64,000 nucleotides of DNA from Drosophila pseudoobscura (GCF_009870125.1 NC_046679.1:22878001-22942000), one strand, 5' to 3'. Counted from the stretch's first letter, positions 27,401 through 40,730 are shown. Translations and numbers: made by a program. The notes: generated from the sequence alone by a model not told the origin.

Positions 27401-30400
27401 TTCGTCTTTCCGATTCCGATTTCGACTTGACTCTGACTTTTGATGGGAGGCACGGAGTCAGAGTCGAGAGTTCATAAAGCGACCCCCAGGGCAGAACCAG
27501 TGCCACACGTTCGCTGTATCCTGTTCCCCTGAACATCGTTTGGGCGACTGCGTCGGGGTGACGGGGTGACAGGGTGGCCCATACCGTACAGTACCGTACC
27601 CCTAATGATATTCAATAATAATACGCAAGCATAAAAACCACTTGCGACCCCGGACTGAACCGAACCAAACGAACATTTTAGACACGCTCCGGCTGCGCCT
27701 TCAGAATTTAATGTGCTTATAATGCCGCCTGCTGGCTCTTCGCCGTAAACAGATGCAGACACGCATTCACATTCCCAAACCCGAACCCAATCCCAATCCC
27801 AATACCGCTTCCAATTCGTATCGGATATTGCGTGCACCCCTCAACACAATTTTAACAGCAAATGATGTCAATTTCGAATGCCAGGACGGGACGGGACGGG
27901 ACGGGGAAGGAGACGCTAACGCCCCCCGAGAATATCCGGAATGGCAGAGAGTCTCAGGATGCCGGGCGCGTTTTTGTTATTCTATCGAAAATTGAACTTA
28001 ATTGGTGCGTGAAGTGTGCACTGAGTGGATTTGATGCCAGGCTGCCAGGCAACTACTCGTATTGTAGTAGAGCTGCGAATTTGTCTGCTGCATGCTGGCT
28101 GATGGCCCCTGCCCCTGCCCCAGCTCTGCAACTCTACTAAGTCCCCCCCAAAACTCATCCACCTGGCCTCATTATAATTTGCCAGTCAACAGGCAGAGGC
28201 AGCAATCAAACTGGAGAGGCGTCTCTTCATACGAGGGGAGATAGAACAGAAGGAAATGATCCAGGGATTGAGCAATGCAAAGGCAGGATACAGAAGACAC
28301 TGAGAGAGGAATAGGTCTGGCTGTTTAAAGTGTAGGATACGAAAGAAGAGGGGATAATTTCGGCAGTAAAAGATGGCAAAGAAATTAATTTAGAATCTAA
28401 ATGAAAAAGAAGGGTTCCAAGGAAACAAGTGTAGAGTAAAAGTTGCAGAGCTTTCCCTGTAGGTGGACTACATTTTATTACTCTGACAGGCGAAAACCCA
28501 TTTCTCCCATAAGCAAACTCATTTCTCGGTAATCCCATTACGTTTTGGCAATCAAATTAATTTGGTATGCCCCAAATGTTCCATGAAACGCCCGAACAAC
28601 CCTCGGTGGCAGGAGAGACAGACAGGAACTGGCAGAGTCTGGGGCAGGCATCCAAGCTGATTAGCATAAATTCGTCTATGTCGTTCCTGGCAACGTTGTC
28701 GTCTTTTGTCAACGTGTCTGGCATGCCAAGCTGCAAAACTTTGCCTGCAGTCTCTCACTCTGTAAGAAGGAGCCATAGCCATAGCCACAGCCGTAGCCAG
28801 AGGTGGAGACGAAACCGTGCCTTCAGGTTCAGTAAAAGCAGTCACGGACCTGGGCCATGGCCCTTGGGATGGCACATGGAAACATGTGTCACTGGGGCCT
28901 GTCTGCTTATTGCACGACTAATGTCAGTTGCACTACCCGCATACCTCATACCGCATTCCGCCCTGCAGCCGCCTCCGAGGGCAGTGCAGTCGACTAAAAG
29001 GTGGCCCACAGAAAGCCCTTTTAAACTCCGACTGCAAGTGCGGGAATTTCTTCGGGGCCAGTGGGGTGCAAATTATTTCCAGACTGCTGCCAGCGCTGGG
29101 TGAAGGACGCAGGACAATGGCTGAGAAGTTTCCCGACTTCGGGCCCGCTCAATGAGTTCATTCATTGGACAGGTTTTCCGCACACTCTCCCTCTGTTTTT
29201 TCTTCTTTTCGTAGAAAAGGGAAGAAGAATTTTTGCATTACAATGGCCTCGACAGCTGCAGATCCGGATACGGATACGGACTCGGATGCGGATGCGGATT
29301 CAGATTTAGGAGTGGATGGGAATGGGATGGATGGGCTGCATAATCTCACGCATTGCATCAATTTTTCATAGCCAGCGCCCTTTTGTCCGATATGTTTTTG
29401 TGTCTGTCAGCAAAAGTAGCATAATTAACGCAGTTTGTCTTTTTCCATGGCCCTAAGGAATGCTTCAAGTGCCCGTCCATCCGTACCTCAATTTGAACTC
29501 TTTGTTGGCATTATTTACGCTTCTATCTGAAGATCAGTCACATTACAGGCGGGACTGATGGGGGCAGGCGGATGGGAGGATTGGGAGAAGGGTACTAATC
29601 ATATTTTAGTGCGGTCCAACTAATTGCGTACGCGGTTTTAGAGGCCCCGCCCCAACCCGCTGACAGACGCAATGCACACAAGCAAACAAAGCACACACAC
29701 AGACACACGCACTCAGAGATACAAAGATACACTCGGTGTGCCAGTGGTGCGGGTAAATACGCAGATACGGGAGAGAGGAAGAGCAATTTACACCTGAGAT
29801 CTGTAAAATTCACAAAGCATTGTAAGGCCGATGCGGTCAACGGACTGGGGAGTCGACTGGGGAATTCCCTATAAAAGGAAGGTAAACAGTTGTTTGGAAA
29901 GTAAAGTAAAGTGGGGAAAATTGAAAGCATATACTTCAGGTTTTGTTGAAATCTAGCAGTTACAAAATGACTCATTGGTCGGGGGAACTCCTTCCTGGTA
30001 CAGGGTATAACAGGCCAGGCCATAAGAAGCGTAGCTTGGCACTAAAGACGTGTTAATGAAGCAGACATGCGGGCCAGAACTCGGGCCAACTCCGGCCAAG
30101 TCGTGGTCTTTGACGTTGGTCGTCGTCGTCGTCGTCGTCGTCAGCATCAGCGTCGCGTCGCGTCGCATCGTCCTCTCCGTCGCTGAATGAATTTGTATAA
30201 CTTGCAAATCATGTTGACTGACGAGCGGGCCTGGGCCTAGAGGGGTGGGGTTAGGGGGGACCGCTTGGAGTTTACTTTGGCCGGGCAAAAATTTGTAAAG
30301 TGTTGAGCGCAGAGTACAAACATCCAAACATATTGTGCCATACATATTATGAATTTACGAGGAGTCCGTATGCGAGGAGCACGAGGAGCAGGAGGAGAAG

Positions 30401-31960
30401 GAGGAGGAGGAGCATGTGAGCATGTGGGGCGGCCGGTCCAGGGGTTGTCGTTGTCTGCCCGGTTGGTTGGCTCTCTGACTCTTGGGATTGGGCTCCGGAT
30501 TGGGATGGCCGCCTGGCTGTTCTACTAAATCAACATCATTAAGTTTTCTGTTTATAAAGAAAACACTCGAACATCGTTTGCGAGCTCTTCTTTCTTTCAA
30601 CTTTTTTCCTCCAGTCTCCTCCAGTCTACTCCAGTCTGCAGCTCACTTGTTCGGCTTATTCCTCTGTGCGAGTATTTACACAAACTGAAGATGCGTGCTG
30701 TGTTATTTTAGGCTGGTCCCATCACTGACATCACGGACATCACCGACATACCGACAGACCATTCAGCCAACGACTTCAAAAACCGATACAGCCAAGTGTT
30801 AAACACAAATTAGTAGGCAAGCTGAGCGGAGGCGAAAAAAGTCTGAAGAAAACTGAAGTTTCCTGCATATTTGCTTAGCAATTTTACCAAAGCGAAGCAA
30901 AGCACGAGATGCATTCACACAGAAAAAAACGTCGATAGTCGGTGCGACGCGTCGGTCCCTTGGCAAGGCCCTCGTTCCCATTCCCATTCCCATTCCAAAT
31001 CTCAATCCCAAACATCCACTATATATGTATGTATGTCGAACGGGGCGGCGGCGGCGGTGGCGGTGCAACAAAATGTGAAAGAAAATAAACAACAAAGTCA
31101 CGAAATTGTTTATACAATAAATAAAAGTGTGGAGCGCAGCAGCGTCTGCATCGTCTGCACCCCGAACAGCAAAAGTATCTTAAAGATACAAACAAGATCT
31201 GAGCTGAGCATTGGCGCACGCATACCGAGCATGCCATGTCTCAGGATGTGCTAGTGCTGGGGCTGGGGCTGGGGCTGGTGCCTCTCTGTCCATATGCATT
31301 TCTCTTCTCGTACTCATACTCGTTCCATTCCATTCATTTAGTTAGAGGCTCTCCACTTGCATGCAGCTCAAATTACAAGCGGGCAAATGTTTAAATACTT
31401 GAGTGCCGAATGCACGAGCATATTAACTTTTACCCAGCTCTCAGTATTGTCAACACGACAATTCACTTAGATCTGTGCCTGTGCCTGTATCTGTGCCCCC
31501 CATAGTTGCCGCCAGACACTTTCCAGTCCGAGTCCGAGTCCTCGTCGCATTTGTTGCAAGAGCAGATGCAGATGCAGCCGTTTCAGCATTTGTAATGTCA
31601 TCGGGAGGCATCCCAGAGTCCCACGCCTCCTGGCGCCCGAGGACAGACAGTCAGACATACATACATAAATACATTCAAAGTGGGTGTCGTGTCGTGTCGT
31701 CCTTGTCCCCCGCATCGCTGGTTTCTATGAAATGCGGGGGAACGCCCAAAAGTTGCAGATAACCGTTGGACTGAGCTGTTATCTGAACATGAACAACTTA
31801 CTTCAAAGGCAGACAGATTATCTGCGGGTAAAGCTTTTTATGCCGTGTATTAGGAACACTCCCAGTATGGACCTTAATACCTGGGACTTCGATACGAGAC
31901 TATTGCAAAAGTATGAACAGACTGACTAAGAAGTCTCCTCTTACTTTCTGATCCCGAGAC
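24481..31960. other. Non-coding stretch, no gene recognised
   Basis: About 7.5 kb without a supported exon. It contains a GA microsatellite at about 24891-24918, GATGAA/GGGAAT units at about 25220-25265, a GGGANT array at about 26220-26255, a GGATNC array at about 29262-29310, a CGT array at 30117-30145, a GGC run near 31040-31062 and GGGGCT units near 31256-31280. The frame at 28567-29103 (178 codons) overlaps an open - frame and has no splice or promoter support, so I left it out. Confidence 0.55.
30117..30145 (+). repeat. (CGT)n microsatellite
   Basis: About nine uninterrupted CGT units, followed by CGTCG pentamers. Confidence 0.85.
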
Positions 31961-31968
31961 GAATGCAT

Positions 31969-32015
31969 GAAGTCACACTGCTAAATAATTTGGAATGCTT
32001 CAAAGCAATATCGAT
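31969..32015 (+). promoter_or_regulatory. Motif-1-like and DRE-like sites
   Basis: AGTCACACTG at about 31972-31981 matches most of Ohler motif 1, and TATCGATG at about 32009-32016 matches seven of eight DRE positions. Both lie just upstream of the orphan's start codon. They are plausible TATA-less promoter elements; unproven. Confidence 0.3.
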
Positions 32016-32049
32016 GCAGATGTTAGTCAAAGCTGCGTTAAACGAGATC

Positions 32050-32614
32050 ATGGTAAGAGGCAGTCGGATCCCGATACATCGCCATATTTATCCCCTCTTT
32101 GCAGAAAGCGGAAAAGTTCTTGAAAGTCCTCTTACTCGTCTTTCTTGCCATGTCCTGGACCGTCGGCGGAGCACGTAGGCGCCTACGTCGGGCACATTAC
32201 AGATACCGTCCGTCAAAAATCATGAAATCCATTCATCATCACAGGCCAAACGAAATGTGGCCCAACTGCACTGGCATGTCCCGCGACCTGGCGTCCCTAG
32301 TGAAGTCCGCCATCATCGGACAACTGAGCAAGAAGCTTTTGCAGAAGTGCGGCTTTGAGGAGAAACTTCCGCAGCTGGATGAGTGGCGGGAAACACTAGA
32401 CAAGAAGATAGACGACCACTCGGTCATCGGCGTCATTGATTGGCTCTACGACGAGGTCCAGATTCTGCCAGTCACTGACGATCCTCTTAACTTGGAGTTA
32501 TCCCGTATTGAGGACAACGAAGGTCCGCCAGCTCCCGAACAATGTCACGACTACAGGGAATATGTGCAGATCGTGGAAGAGCTTGGCGTTAACGATGACG
32601 ATTGGACCTTTTAA
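32050..32614 (+). CDS. Small secreted orphan protein, split after the start codon
   Basis: The ATG at 32050-32052 is followed directly by a donor (GTAAGA). A 52-nt intron ends in TTTGCAG at 32104, and exon 2 (32105-32614) continues in frame. The product is 170 residues. Residues 1-22 form a clear signal peptide (MKAEKF, then LKVLLLVFLAMSWTV), followed by a basic patch (ARRRLRRAHYRYR). The rest is charged with two Cys spaced in the middle, one near the C-terminus, and a conspicuously acidic end (GVNDDDWTF). One N-glycosylation site (NCT) is present. Without the splice, exon 2 alone would have to start at an internal Met and would lose the signal. No domain is recognised. The frame upstream of the ATG is also open to 31963, so a longer N-terminus cannot be excluded. 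Confidence 0.6.
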
Positions 32615-32646
32615 TGGTAATGATCAGAAAAAATAGAGTCGGGATA

Positions 32647-32652
32647 AATAAA
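32647..32652 (+). terminator. Poly(A) signal of the secreted orphan
   Basis: AATAAA 33 nt after the stop codon, giving a very short 3' UTR. Confidence 0.6.
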
Positions 32653-33055
32653 CAGAAGATAATAGAAGTAGGTATTGGAAAATCCAGATGGTATCTTAAA
32701 TATTTTAAATATTCATTATTCTGAAAGTCAAGATATCTATTGTGCAATTTGAATTTGGAGCCAACTTTGCGTTCTATGGCAGCCAGCCTTTGATTGATAG
32801 CCAGTCTCGTTCATCGGGAAATTTAGTCATGTTTTGCACCACTAGCATACTTTGCGGCATTCATGTAAAAATAAAACTCAAACTACAAATGTAGATGTAG
32901 ATATCGTGTACAGTGTAACTGTAATCTTTTCATAGTACCACCAGTACCCAGCTTCAATAGTTTCATAGCAGACAGCATATAGTGTCATAGCATACCACTT
33001 TTATAGTCGTACTGCAGACAGCATTAATAGTTTCGTTTCATCCCGTCCTATCTTT
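32653..33055. other. Intergenic, with a short imperfect repeat
   Basis: No gene. Two copies of a motif containing GCAGACAGCAT lie at about 32969 and 33013, each beside TAGTTTC and CATAG words, suggesting a local duplication of about 45 nt. Confidence 0.5.
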
Positions 33056-33430
33056 TATACCCGAAGAGTTTAAGAATATAAGTCTTGTGTTGGATGTGTG
33101 TAACACCCAGAAGGAAGCGTTTCCTCCCCCGTAAAGTATATATATTATTGATCAGCATCAATAGCCGAGTCGATATGGTTATGTATGTCTGTCCATCTGT
33201 TTAGAGGAGCGCCTAGATCTCAGAGACTATAGGAGCCATAGCAAACAAATTTTGATCCGGACTCCTTTGAGATTACACTGACTCAAGTGTATTTTTCGTA
33301 AAATTTTGCCTCCTTCCGCCCAACAAAGCACAGACATCTTTCGGGCGAAGATACGAGAAAACAGCAGAATAATAAGGAATAACCATATCTACCCTCATTA
33401 ATATAGCAGATTCAACAAAATATTCAACAT
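33056..33430 (+). mobile_element. DINE-1/INE-1-like repeat relic
   Basis: It begins with TATACCCG and contains family words such as GAAGGAAGCGTTTCC, AAAGTATATATATTATTGAT and CAATAGCCGAGTCGAT, then CTGTCC-type pyrimidine units. I recall these as typical of the DINE-1/INE-1 non-autonomous (Helentron-type) family. The later part (AAGATACGAGAAAAC, then ATAACCATATCTA) resembles the obscura-group form. It is degraded, with no coding capacity. The right boundary is uncertain. Confidence 0.75.
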
Positions 33431-33839
33431 TACATATATACTACACGTTTAACCGACTCCCTACGTTTTGTTAACGGTATATCTCGGCTAAAGAGCGACC
33501 GATCTGGACGTGGCATGTGTCCCTTTACGTTTTGTGTTTGGAAAATTCTATAATGATATTGTCAGCTGTCGTGGGATGCTGGCAATGCCTAATAAGATCT
33601 TTTAGATCAACGCCAGCAATCAATATATTTTAACTTTTGTATGTAATTTTATAATACTTGCATCTCTTCTGTATTTCATGCCCCTCTCCATTGACAATGA
33701 GTAAAGTTCTGTCTACGATGTTCACACCACATACAATTTAATACTTGGCTCATAGCGTTAGCGGGTAAGTAATTTACAATTACAATTAAATAATGCTTAG
33801 AGTAGGAGCTTAGACTAGGATGCAGGGCCGGGGCTTCGA
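33431..33839. other. Intergenic stretch
   Basis: No gene seen between the repeat relic and the 3' end of JHBP gene A. It includes the 3' UTR of that gene; an ATTAAA variant signal lies on the - strand near 33736-33741. Confidence 0.5.
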
Positions 33840-35964
33840 CTAGTTCACGTAGAACTGCTCGATAGGAACGTTCTTCAGCAGCTGGTTGGCGAGTTTTCCG
33901 AATTCGCTTGCCAGCTTCTTCTGCAGCTGGCTCTGCATGGCTTCCAGGACAATCTGGGAGTTGTCGCGCAGGAAGAGATTGGTGGCCTCCACTAGGGGGA
34001 CAGAACGCAATTGATTTAGGCAGGAGCTTGGGTAAATGCCAAGATAAACTTACGCAGGATACGGTTGTTGTTGAACGCCCCGGAGATGCTCATTTTTACA
34101 TCCTTTACATCCAGCACCAGGCTGAGCGAATCGATGTGCAGATAGTTTGCCCCCTTGGACGCACGCACCGATGTCTTGCCGGTGAGATCGGCACTCACGC
34201 CCTCGAAGACGGCATGGAAATCACCCCCGCCTGAGGCGGGCAGGATCAGCAGGACACCGGAGCTTGTGTACTTCGCCTCGATCTTCAGCTTGGGCATCAC
34301 GATCTTCGCCTTGAAGGGCTCGTTGTTTTCAGTCAGCTTGAGAGACTTGACCTGGAAGTTGCTAGCCCCAAATGCTTCCATGTTCTTGAGGGTGATCTTA
34401 TAGCCCTGTGGCCCCTCTGTCAGCTGCAGGGCCAGGGAATCCATCTTGAAGGGCTCCACGGAGGGCAGCTGGTGGAGAGAAAGGGAAAGAGTGTAAGCTT
34501 AGTCATAGGTTTGCTTGATTCTGCACCACTGCACCACTGTTCGAAGAGTGAGAGATTTCCGCACTTTCTCCACAAAAAAATTGGCGTTGCGCAAGTCAAT
34601 CTCTAGCCCACTGACTTCCATTTGACTTACAACTGACTTATGCAACTGCAACTCGTTTGCAATGGAAAATCAGCAGAAAAGAAAGGGAAATGCAAGGAAA
34701 AACAAATGCAAATGAGAGAGAAAAGTAACCCACCTGGATCTCGGGAATTCCACTGGCCAGATAGGGCTTCAGATGCTCTATGGCACCCATGAAGCAGTCC
34801 ACCAGCTTGGGATCATCGCGATGACATTGCTTGATATAGGCGGCTGCAAAATAGAAACCAAACAGAAGCTTAGAAAGGAAAATCACTTAGCACAGTCAAC
34901 AAAATTGAGATCAACAACAGGTAAAGTCTCTGCACTTCAATTCCTGTAAAGTTCAACGACTCTGCGGACAAGTAATAAAGACCATAAACCAGTCTCGGCT
35001 TCAGGTGGCCTTCAGCCAGCCAGATTGAGATCTCGAACTCGGTCTTGATCATGATAATGATAATGATAATGATTTGAGTCTGCGGGCAAGGTTGAGGCTA
35101 TGCTGCGCTCTGCCCGAGAAGTGCAGCTCTAGAACCTGTTGTCGTCTCGATTCTGACGCACATGACACACATTTCGGCTGCGCTGAGGCCGGGGGGCGGG
35201 GGCCCCCGGTTAGCGATTACCGGTATTACCATTACACAATACTACAATGCGGTCCGATTTCATTAGCGCCATTCGCTGGCAAGGCAAACTGCACCGAGAG
35301 CTATCGAATTTTCAAGTTGAAGGCTGTTCAACGGCCGCGCTCTCAAGCGCTAATTAAATATGGATTTGGTTCATAGTCTGCATTTTGAGTTCGAAGCTGA
35401 GATGCCATGATATGCTCCTAGCATGATGCCATGGGGCTCCAAACATGTATAATGCGGAAGCGACGTCTTTGTTGACACTCAATGCTTCCGAAGCGGGGCT
35501 TTGTCCCCCTTTTTCTTTGTTTCGCTCATTTGTCAAATAAAACTGTGTCGCTTCAAGCAATTAACACTTTGAATAGTATCTCTAGATCGATTTGGAATGG
35601 GTTGCACAGGTGCCTTTGTGGGTACATGTGTATGCCTGTCATTAAACTTGACTTTTGACTTATTCGGGAAGATGCAAATGCATTTTTCTCCCGCCATAGT
35701 GTGAAAAGAGTTGAAAGTGTTAATTGTTTTGATGGGTTTCGCCAAGGGAACCAATTTAAGGGAAATCGAAGCTGGAATACCCTTTAAATGTTATGGATAA
35801 AGAACCAAAGGTATATCTTTGTCTTTTGGCTAGAGGGTTTCCCCACCAAATACTAAGATATCCCTTCTGAATATTCTTAATGATCCGTATTCCAACTTAC
35901 GGGCTTCAGCCTGGACCATCCAGAGCGTCTGCAGCACAATCACCAGGCACACGTACTTCAACAT
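33840..35964 (-). CDS. Takeout/JHBP-family secreted protein (gene A)
   Basis: Four exons on the - strand, 35901-35964, 34734-34843, 34054-34468 and 33840-33991, join in frame to 246 residues. Residues 1-21 are a signal peptide (MLKYVCLVIVLQTLWMVQAEA). The mature part opens with the family's Cys pair (QCHRDDPKLVDCF), then YLASGIPEI. Family segments GASNFQVKSLKL and KGANYLHIDSLSL follow, with an amphipathic C-terminus ending IEQFYVN. Takeout/JHBP proteins fold as an elongated tube with a hydrophobic tunnel that carries small lipophilic ligands in haemolymph or around sensilla; the ligand cannot be read here. The first intron (1,057 nt) splits a Pro codon right after the signal peptide, as in genes B and C. 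Candidate orthologues from memory are takeout-family genes near Ubc6 in D. melanogaster; not assigned one to one. Confidence 0.93.
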
Positions 35965-36102
35965 CTCGGATGCGAATAAAAATAGCACTTGATCACTTTT
36001 ATGAATTATAGTTCGACACAGACAGAAACGACCAACACGCGACACGGAATGGGAATTATAATTAATTTAAATATTTATATTATTGGTCGTAGTCGTGGTC
36101 GA

Positions 36103-36170
36103 ACGTCTGTCACCGCGAAGCTGAGAACTTGAACTGCGAGACAGTCGCCAGTCGATCGCAGATTTTAAAG
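36103..36170 (-). promoter_or_regulatory. Core promoter of JHBP gene A (TATA-like, Inr, DPE)
   Basis: On the - strand, TTTAAAA starts at 36169, an Inr (GCAGTT) puts A+1 at 36135, and AGACGT occupies exactly +28 to +33 (36108-36103), a perfect match to the DPE consensus RGWYVT. The coding start at 35964 follows 171 nt later with no need for a 5' UTR intron. Confidence 0.7.
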
Positions 36171-38680
36171 GCCCCTCAAGTGGTGGAGCGGGAAATGGAG
36201 ACTGGGGACTGCGGGGCACACACTCGTAGTACATAATGCAAAGCCCGGACAAGTTAAAGCAGAGCTCAAGTCAAGTCCCGACGTTTAAGACGACGTCGTC
36301 GCTTGCAGAGAACTTCAATATTTCCGAACAGATCTGAGATGGGACTACGTGAAGCGTTGGAACTGAGTAGCATTTGGCCAACTGACTAACTGACTGACTG
36401 ACCGACTGCTTACCTGCTCTTCGGTCCCTCCATCTCTCTGTCTCTCTTACCTGTCTCTTACTTGGGCTGGGCCTCTCTTTCCGTCTGACTTCTTTGGCTT
36501 CTTGCTAATTTTTTGTTTACCCATTTTGTCGAGTGCCATAAAAACTAATTAAGCAATTCCGTTTACGCAATAGACTGCAGATTTTCTTTGTCAATCTTAC
36601 GAGATGCAGTAAGAACTCACAGTAGTACATGTATGTAGGTAAAAATGGCTATGGTTTTCCCTTAAAGGGAAACTGAGAGACTTCACACCTGCTTTTATAA
36701 CCTTCCTCCAGTTGACCGCAAAATAACCCTGGAGGCAAACAAAAGTTGTGGCAATTATTTAGAGAATCGGCCAAAGACATAATAAGATATATCAGCTTCA
36801 AGATCTCTGAGGAAACCAAACTTTGGATCCAATAAACCTTGAGGTACTAAGTAGAATTGGTACATTCTTGGAATCAGAACAGGCTAAAGCGAGCTAAATA
36901 AACCTCATTACGCGTAATCTGGGAATCAAATTAAATTAAGACGTTTTGTGTGTGTGTGAGTTAATGAGTTATTAGGCTTAGATCACAAGATGTGATTGTA
37001 TAAGACTGTAACGAATGTCTTGTCTATGAAGCCTCACTACGTAATACTCTAAAATCCCGTTTAAAACTTTGTTTTATGCATGAAATGGTCGTCAATAAAA
37101 CAGTAGACATTTTCAGTCAGAAAAACATTCATTAACTTGAATGGTACTAGCATTGACTAATGACTCGCCCCTACATCTATTCACAAGAAAAATATTTACA
37201 TGTTTGCTTATTAGCACTTCATTGAAACTAGTTAATCAGGCACTTTTATGTGTTGCACACGGTAAGACTTTCCTCACGCGTTCATCTTATAATGAATAAT
37301 GAAAAGGTTATACTGGTTTAAACTTTAAGGCATAGATCTTATTCGTTAAGTTCTAGTTTCTAGCCAGACCAGTCTCTAGAGAAATAATTAATTAATAGCT
37401 GGGTGAGTGACTAAACTGGTATAACTGTGTGCAAATACTGCGGAATTCATTAGAATTCACTCTCTTCTATATAGAATGGAGCTGTCTGGGAACCACAGAA
37501 AGCCCAGATACTTTGCCCCAAAACTTTGCACTGCAGCCTCGAGACTTTCGACTGAACCTAGACGAATGAAGCTGAACTCTTAAACTGTTTACAATGGCCC
37601 TGAGCACAAACAAACAGCGCAATGGGGAAGTAGTACAGTATCTGGGAGCGTGGAATGGAACGAGGGCCAAATACTTATTTGTCATACAAAAGGCCTCTTC
37701 GCCGATTCTAAAGCTTGTTGACAGCAGGTCCATGCGTACAATGCGAGTAAGTATATGTAGCTATAAATATATCTCCATCTGTATCTGTATCTGTACAAAG
37801 GCATACGAGAATAAAGAGAATTGGCTGGGAAGTGGCAGTGCGAGCGGAATGGATAAATGCTTTAGGCTTTGAAGAGGAATGAAAACATTACTCAAATCTC
37901 ATTGTTTCATTCGCCTCATTGTTGGCTCTAACTTTTTCTATACGTAAGTGTCCCATCCCATCCCCTACATGTTCCCAGAAGGTGGCAATTGGCGCTGTTT
38001 GCCTGCTCACAAACCCATCATTTTTTAGTCAGACTGTCTTACTAATTAGCAAAGTGACTGGACAAATGTAAACAAAACAACGAAGGTGGAGATCATTTAG
38101 CCAAACAGACTGATAAAATAACCATAATTTTTATTAATTAAAATTTGAACGTTTTAATCACACTTAAAGAGCAGAAAAAGATAAATTTCCAAGAAACAAG
38201 TTCTATAAAATCTCGATGTGACATTGTCTCAAAATTTGCATTTACTTTCAAGCTCTGGTATAATTCCATATTTGTTAAGCTTCCTTCTTTTACTCTTTTG
38301 ATTAGCAGTCAATTATCAAGTTTCGGCCATAAAACAGGAAGCAATATGACCCCAAATGTATGGTTTTAGTCCCTTCAAGCAGCTGGCCAAAAAGGAATCG
38401 ATCCACAATTGCGTTCACTGTCGGGTGGCTGACCCAATAACCGAACCACCTTGACCTTGAAGCGAGTCCAAGTGAAGCAGTGGCACATGGGCCGCACAGT
38501 GGGGCCTTCGCCGAAATAATGTGGCAAAAGTCAAAATTTGTATGTGAGCTTTGGATAAATTGAATATACGGATCCAATTGAGAACTTGCCACAAATTCAA
38601 GCTTTAAGAAAATCGGATCTTTAGTTTAGGAAATATAGGAATTTAATGTTAACCATTTTTATGCATAGGCCGCATATTTC
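36171..38680. other. Intergenic stretch between divergent JHBP genes, left part
   Basis: No confident gene. It contains CTGACTGA units at about 36381-36408 and a GT run near 36948-36956. One possible orphan exon lies at 37594-37746 (described separately). Confidence 0.5.
37594..37746 (+). CDS. Possible orphan coding exon
   Basis: An ATG with fair context (TTTACAATGG) opens 51 codons and ends at a strong donor (ATGCGA|GTAAGT). TATATAG lies at 37468-37474, 126 nt upstream, with a weak Inr-like CACAG at 37495-37499. The peptide is basic and mixed in composition (ALSTNKQRNGEVVQYLGAW and onward), with no signal peptide or known domain. I could not find a convincing next exon, so this may be chance or a relic. 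Confidence 0.2.
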
Positions 38681-38689
38681 AGGTTGTAT

Positions 38690-38895
38690 ACAAATTCTTG
38701 GTCAGCATCTGTAGCATCAACAATTTTAAAGATACCAGACAACCGAAAACGCAGAACCGTAGAGAATGGTAGATATGGTACTAGATTGAATACCAGATCT
38801 GGATGAGATCGAATCATTAGTATAGCCAGAATGAAATTATCAATTTGCATTGGCTACGCTACCACTTCGACGCGCCGAGAGAACAAGATATAACG
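38690..38895 (+). mobile_element. Second DINE-1-like repeat fragment
   Basis: Contains CAACAATTTTAAAGATACCAG, ACGCAGAACCGTAGAGAATG, AATTTGCATTGGCTACGCTA and a following CGACGCGCCGAGAGA. In my memory this is the 3' half of the obscura-group DINE-1-like family; only that half is present here. An open - frame at 38659-38850 lies inside it and is not a gene. Confidence 0.6.
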
Positions 38896-40730
38896 TCTCT
38901 TTTTTTGGGAAAAGGGATATATAAGATATTCTACAAAATGAATCAAATATATCATTAGTTCAAAAGAATAAATTAACATTAAAAACTGGAGTTCTTGGCA
39001 TGCGGCAGACATCGGGTACAATACCTATTCCACCGCTTTATTGTATATGACATTTTCTCACTGCATGCAACAATTAGATGCATGGAGTTTTATTCCTCGA
39101 GAGGGAAAATCTTTTGACGGCAGCCCTTATGGAAGGGAGGAACATAAATAAGGAGGGAAGTGATTCAGCCCAATTCTTCGATATACTTGGACTGAGGGTC
39201 GAATGCAGCAGAAATGAATACGGGATCACAAACGTTGGAAACTCATCTCGAACTTGCTTTAAGAAAAACGAAATTCCAGCAAAAATAAATACATTTGCAT
39301 GCAAACGACTCTGCAGTTTATACGTTTCCTTGGCATACTTTCAGGCGTTGCAGCTACAGTGGCGGTATGAAATATTGAACCATGCTGTATTTAAAAATCG
39401 TGATCGTTGCAGACGGAAAGTATGGACTGTTTTAAAACTCTTTTAAATATATTTATTAGTGCCAATCTGTGCGTGACATTCCTTTTTCGAATGGATTTTG
39501 GCCAAAAAGTTGTAGAAAAACGATAGAATAGACTCGGAAAGATTGCGAGTGTACGCAATTGTTTTTATAAGTCGACTTTTAGAATCGCTATGAATTATTT
39601 TATTATTGCTAATGCACGGCGAGATAACAATCCAACATTTAAACGATGTGATTCACAGCTCACGACCCGCTTTTCCTACCATCTCTAGATGTAAATTAAA
39701 TTTAAATGCAAAACGCACAATCATAAACAATCAGAATTACTCTCGACAGTGAATAAAGTTCAGTGACAAAGTTCTCCGAGGCATGTGCATTTCTTTTGGA
39801 GGGCTTGTCACTCGCTGTCAATGGCAGGAATAGATGGATGGTAAGCCCAATAAACATTACTGATTTATAAAGGAAAGGGTTCAATGAATGGCTGGAAAGA
39901 TGGATGAGATAATGAGGTGCCGCTTGGCCATCACTTGACACTCTTTAGAACAAAGGCCGCAAAAAAGGGAGAAGCAAAAGGAGGTGGATGCTAATCCCAG
40001 CTCGACAATCGCTAATGATGGATTCATGATTCGTGGCAGACTCATTACCAGACTGCAAGTTTAGATGGGCTGGGGCTTAGGCGGTGTTGCGTTGCATTGC
40101 GGCACCCAAGTCAGAGACCCTTTAGTGCAGGGTTAACCTTCAACTTCAAGGCACCCAGGCCCCAAACGACGACGACCTGTCTACGCCTGCCTGCTTCTGG
40201 GGTGTGTCAGAGGCAGTGGCAGAGGCAGAGACTGAGACCGAGGCCTGTGGAAGTAACAGAGGTGGAGGCCTCTCCTTGTGTTCGTCTTTCTTTCTCTGGC
40301 TCTTTAGCTGCATTTCGTCGGCGCTTTCGAGCCGACTTCTTGTTGGTTAAAATGGCTTGGACCAAAGCACTGCGAGCTCATTCCTCGACCGAGTCGCGTG
40401 AAAGTTGGACGCAAAGTAAGCGCAGGCCAAGTCACGCCGAAGAAAGCAGCGGACAACAATTCGATTCTTTATTCAAGAACAAACAACGACGGACTGGTAC
40501 TGGTGCGGACTGGTTGTGACTGGCTCTAGCTCTGCCTCTGGCTGGGGCTTGGGCCTGGGTCAGGGACTGGGTCTGGGTCTTCGTTGACCCACTTAAAGAG
40601 CCCGAAAGAATTTCCGTCAAAGTGAAACCCACAGATTTACTGTGCGAGTGTGTGTTCAAAATTCTTGTTCAACTGTTTTCGCTTTCGCTCGTAAACCGGG
40701 CAAAGACCAACGACGTCATCTGACCAAAAA
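38896..40730. other. Intergenic stretch upstream of JHBP gene B
   Basis: No gene supported; open frames overlap on both strands. GGCAGA and CTGGGT-type units lie at about 40208-40235 and 40545-40580. The promoter of gene B lies at the right end: a TATA-like CATATATCC near 40736 sits about 25 nt before an Inr-like GACAGTCGACAGT at 40759-40771. Confidence 0.5.
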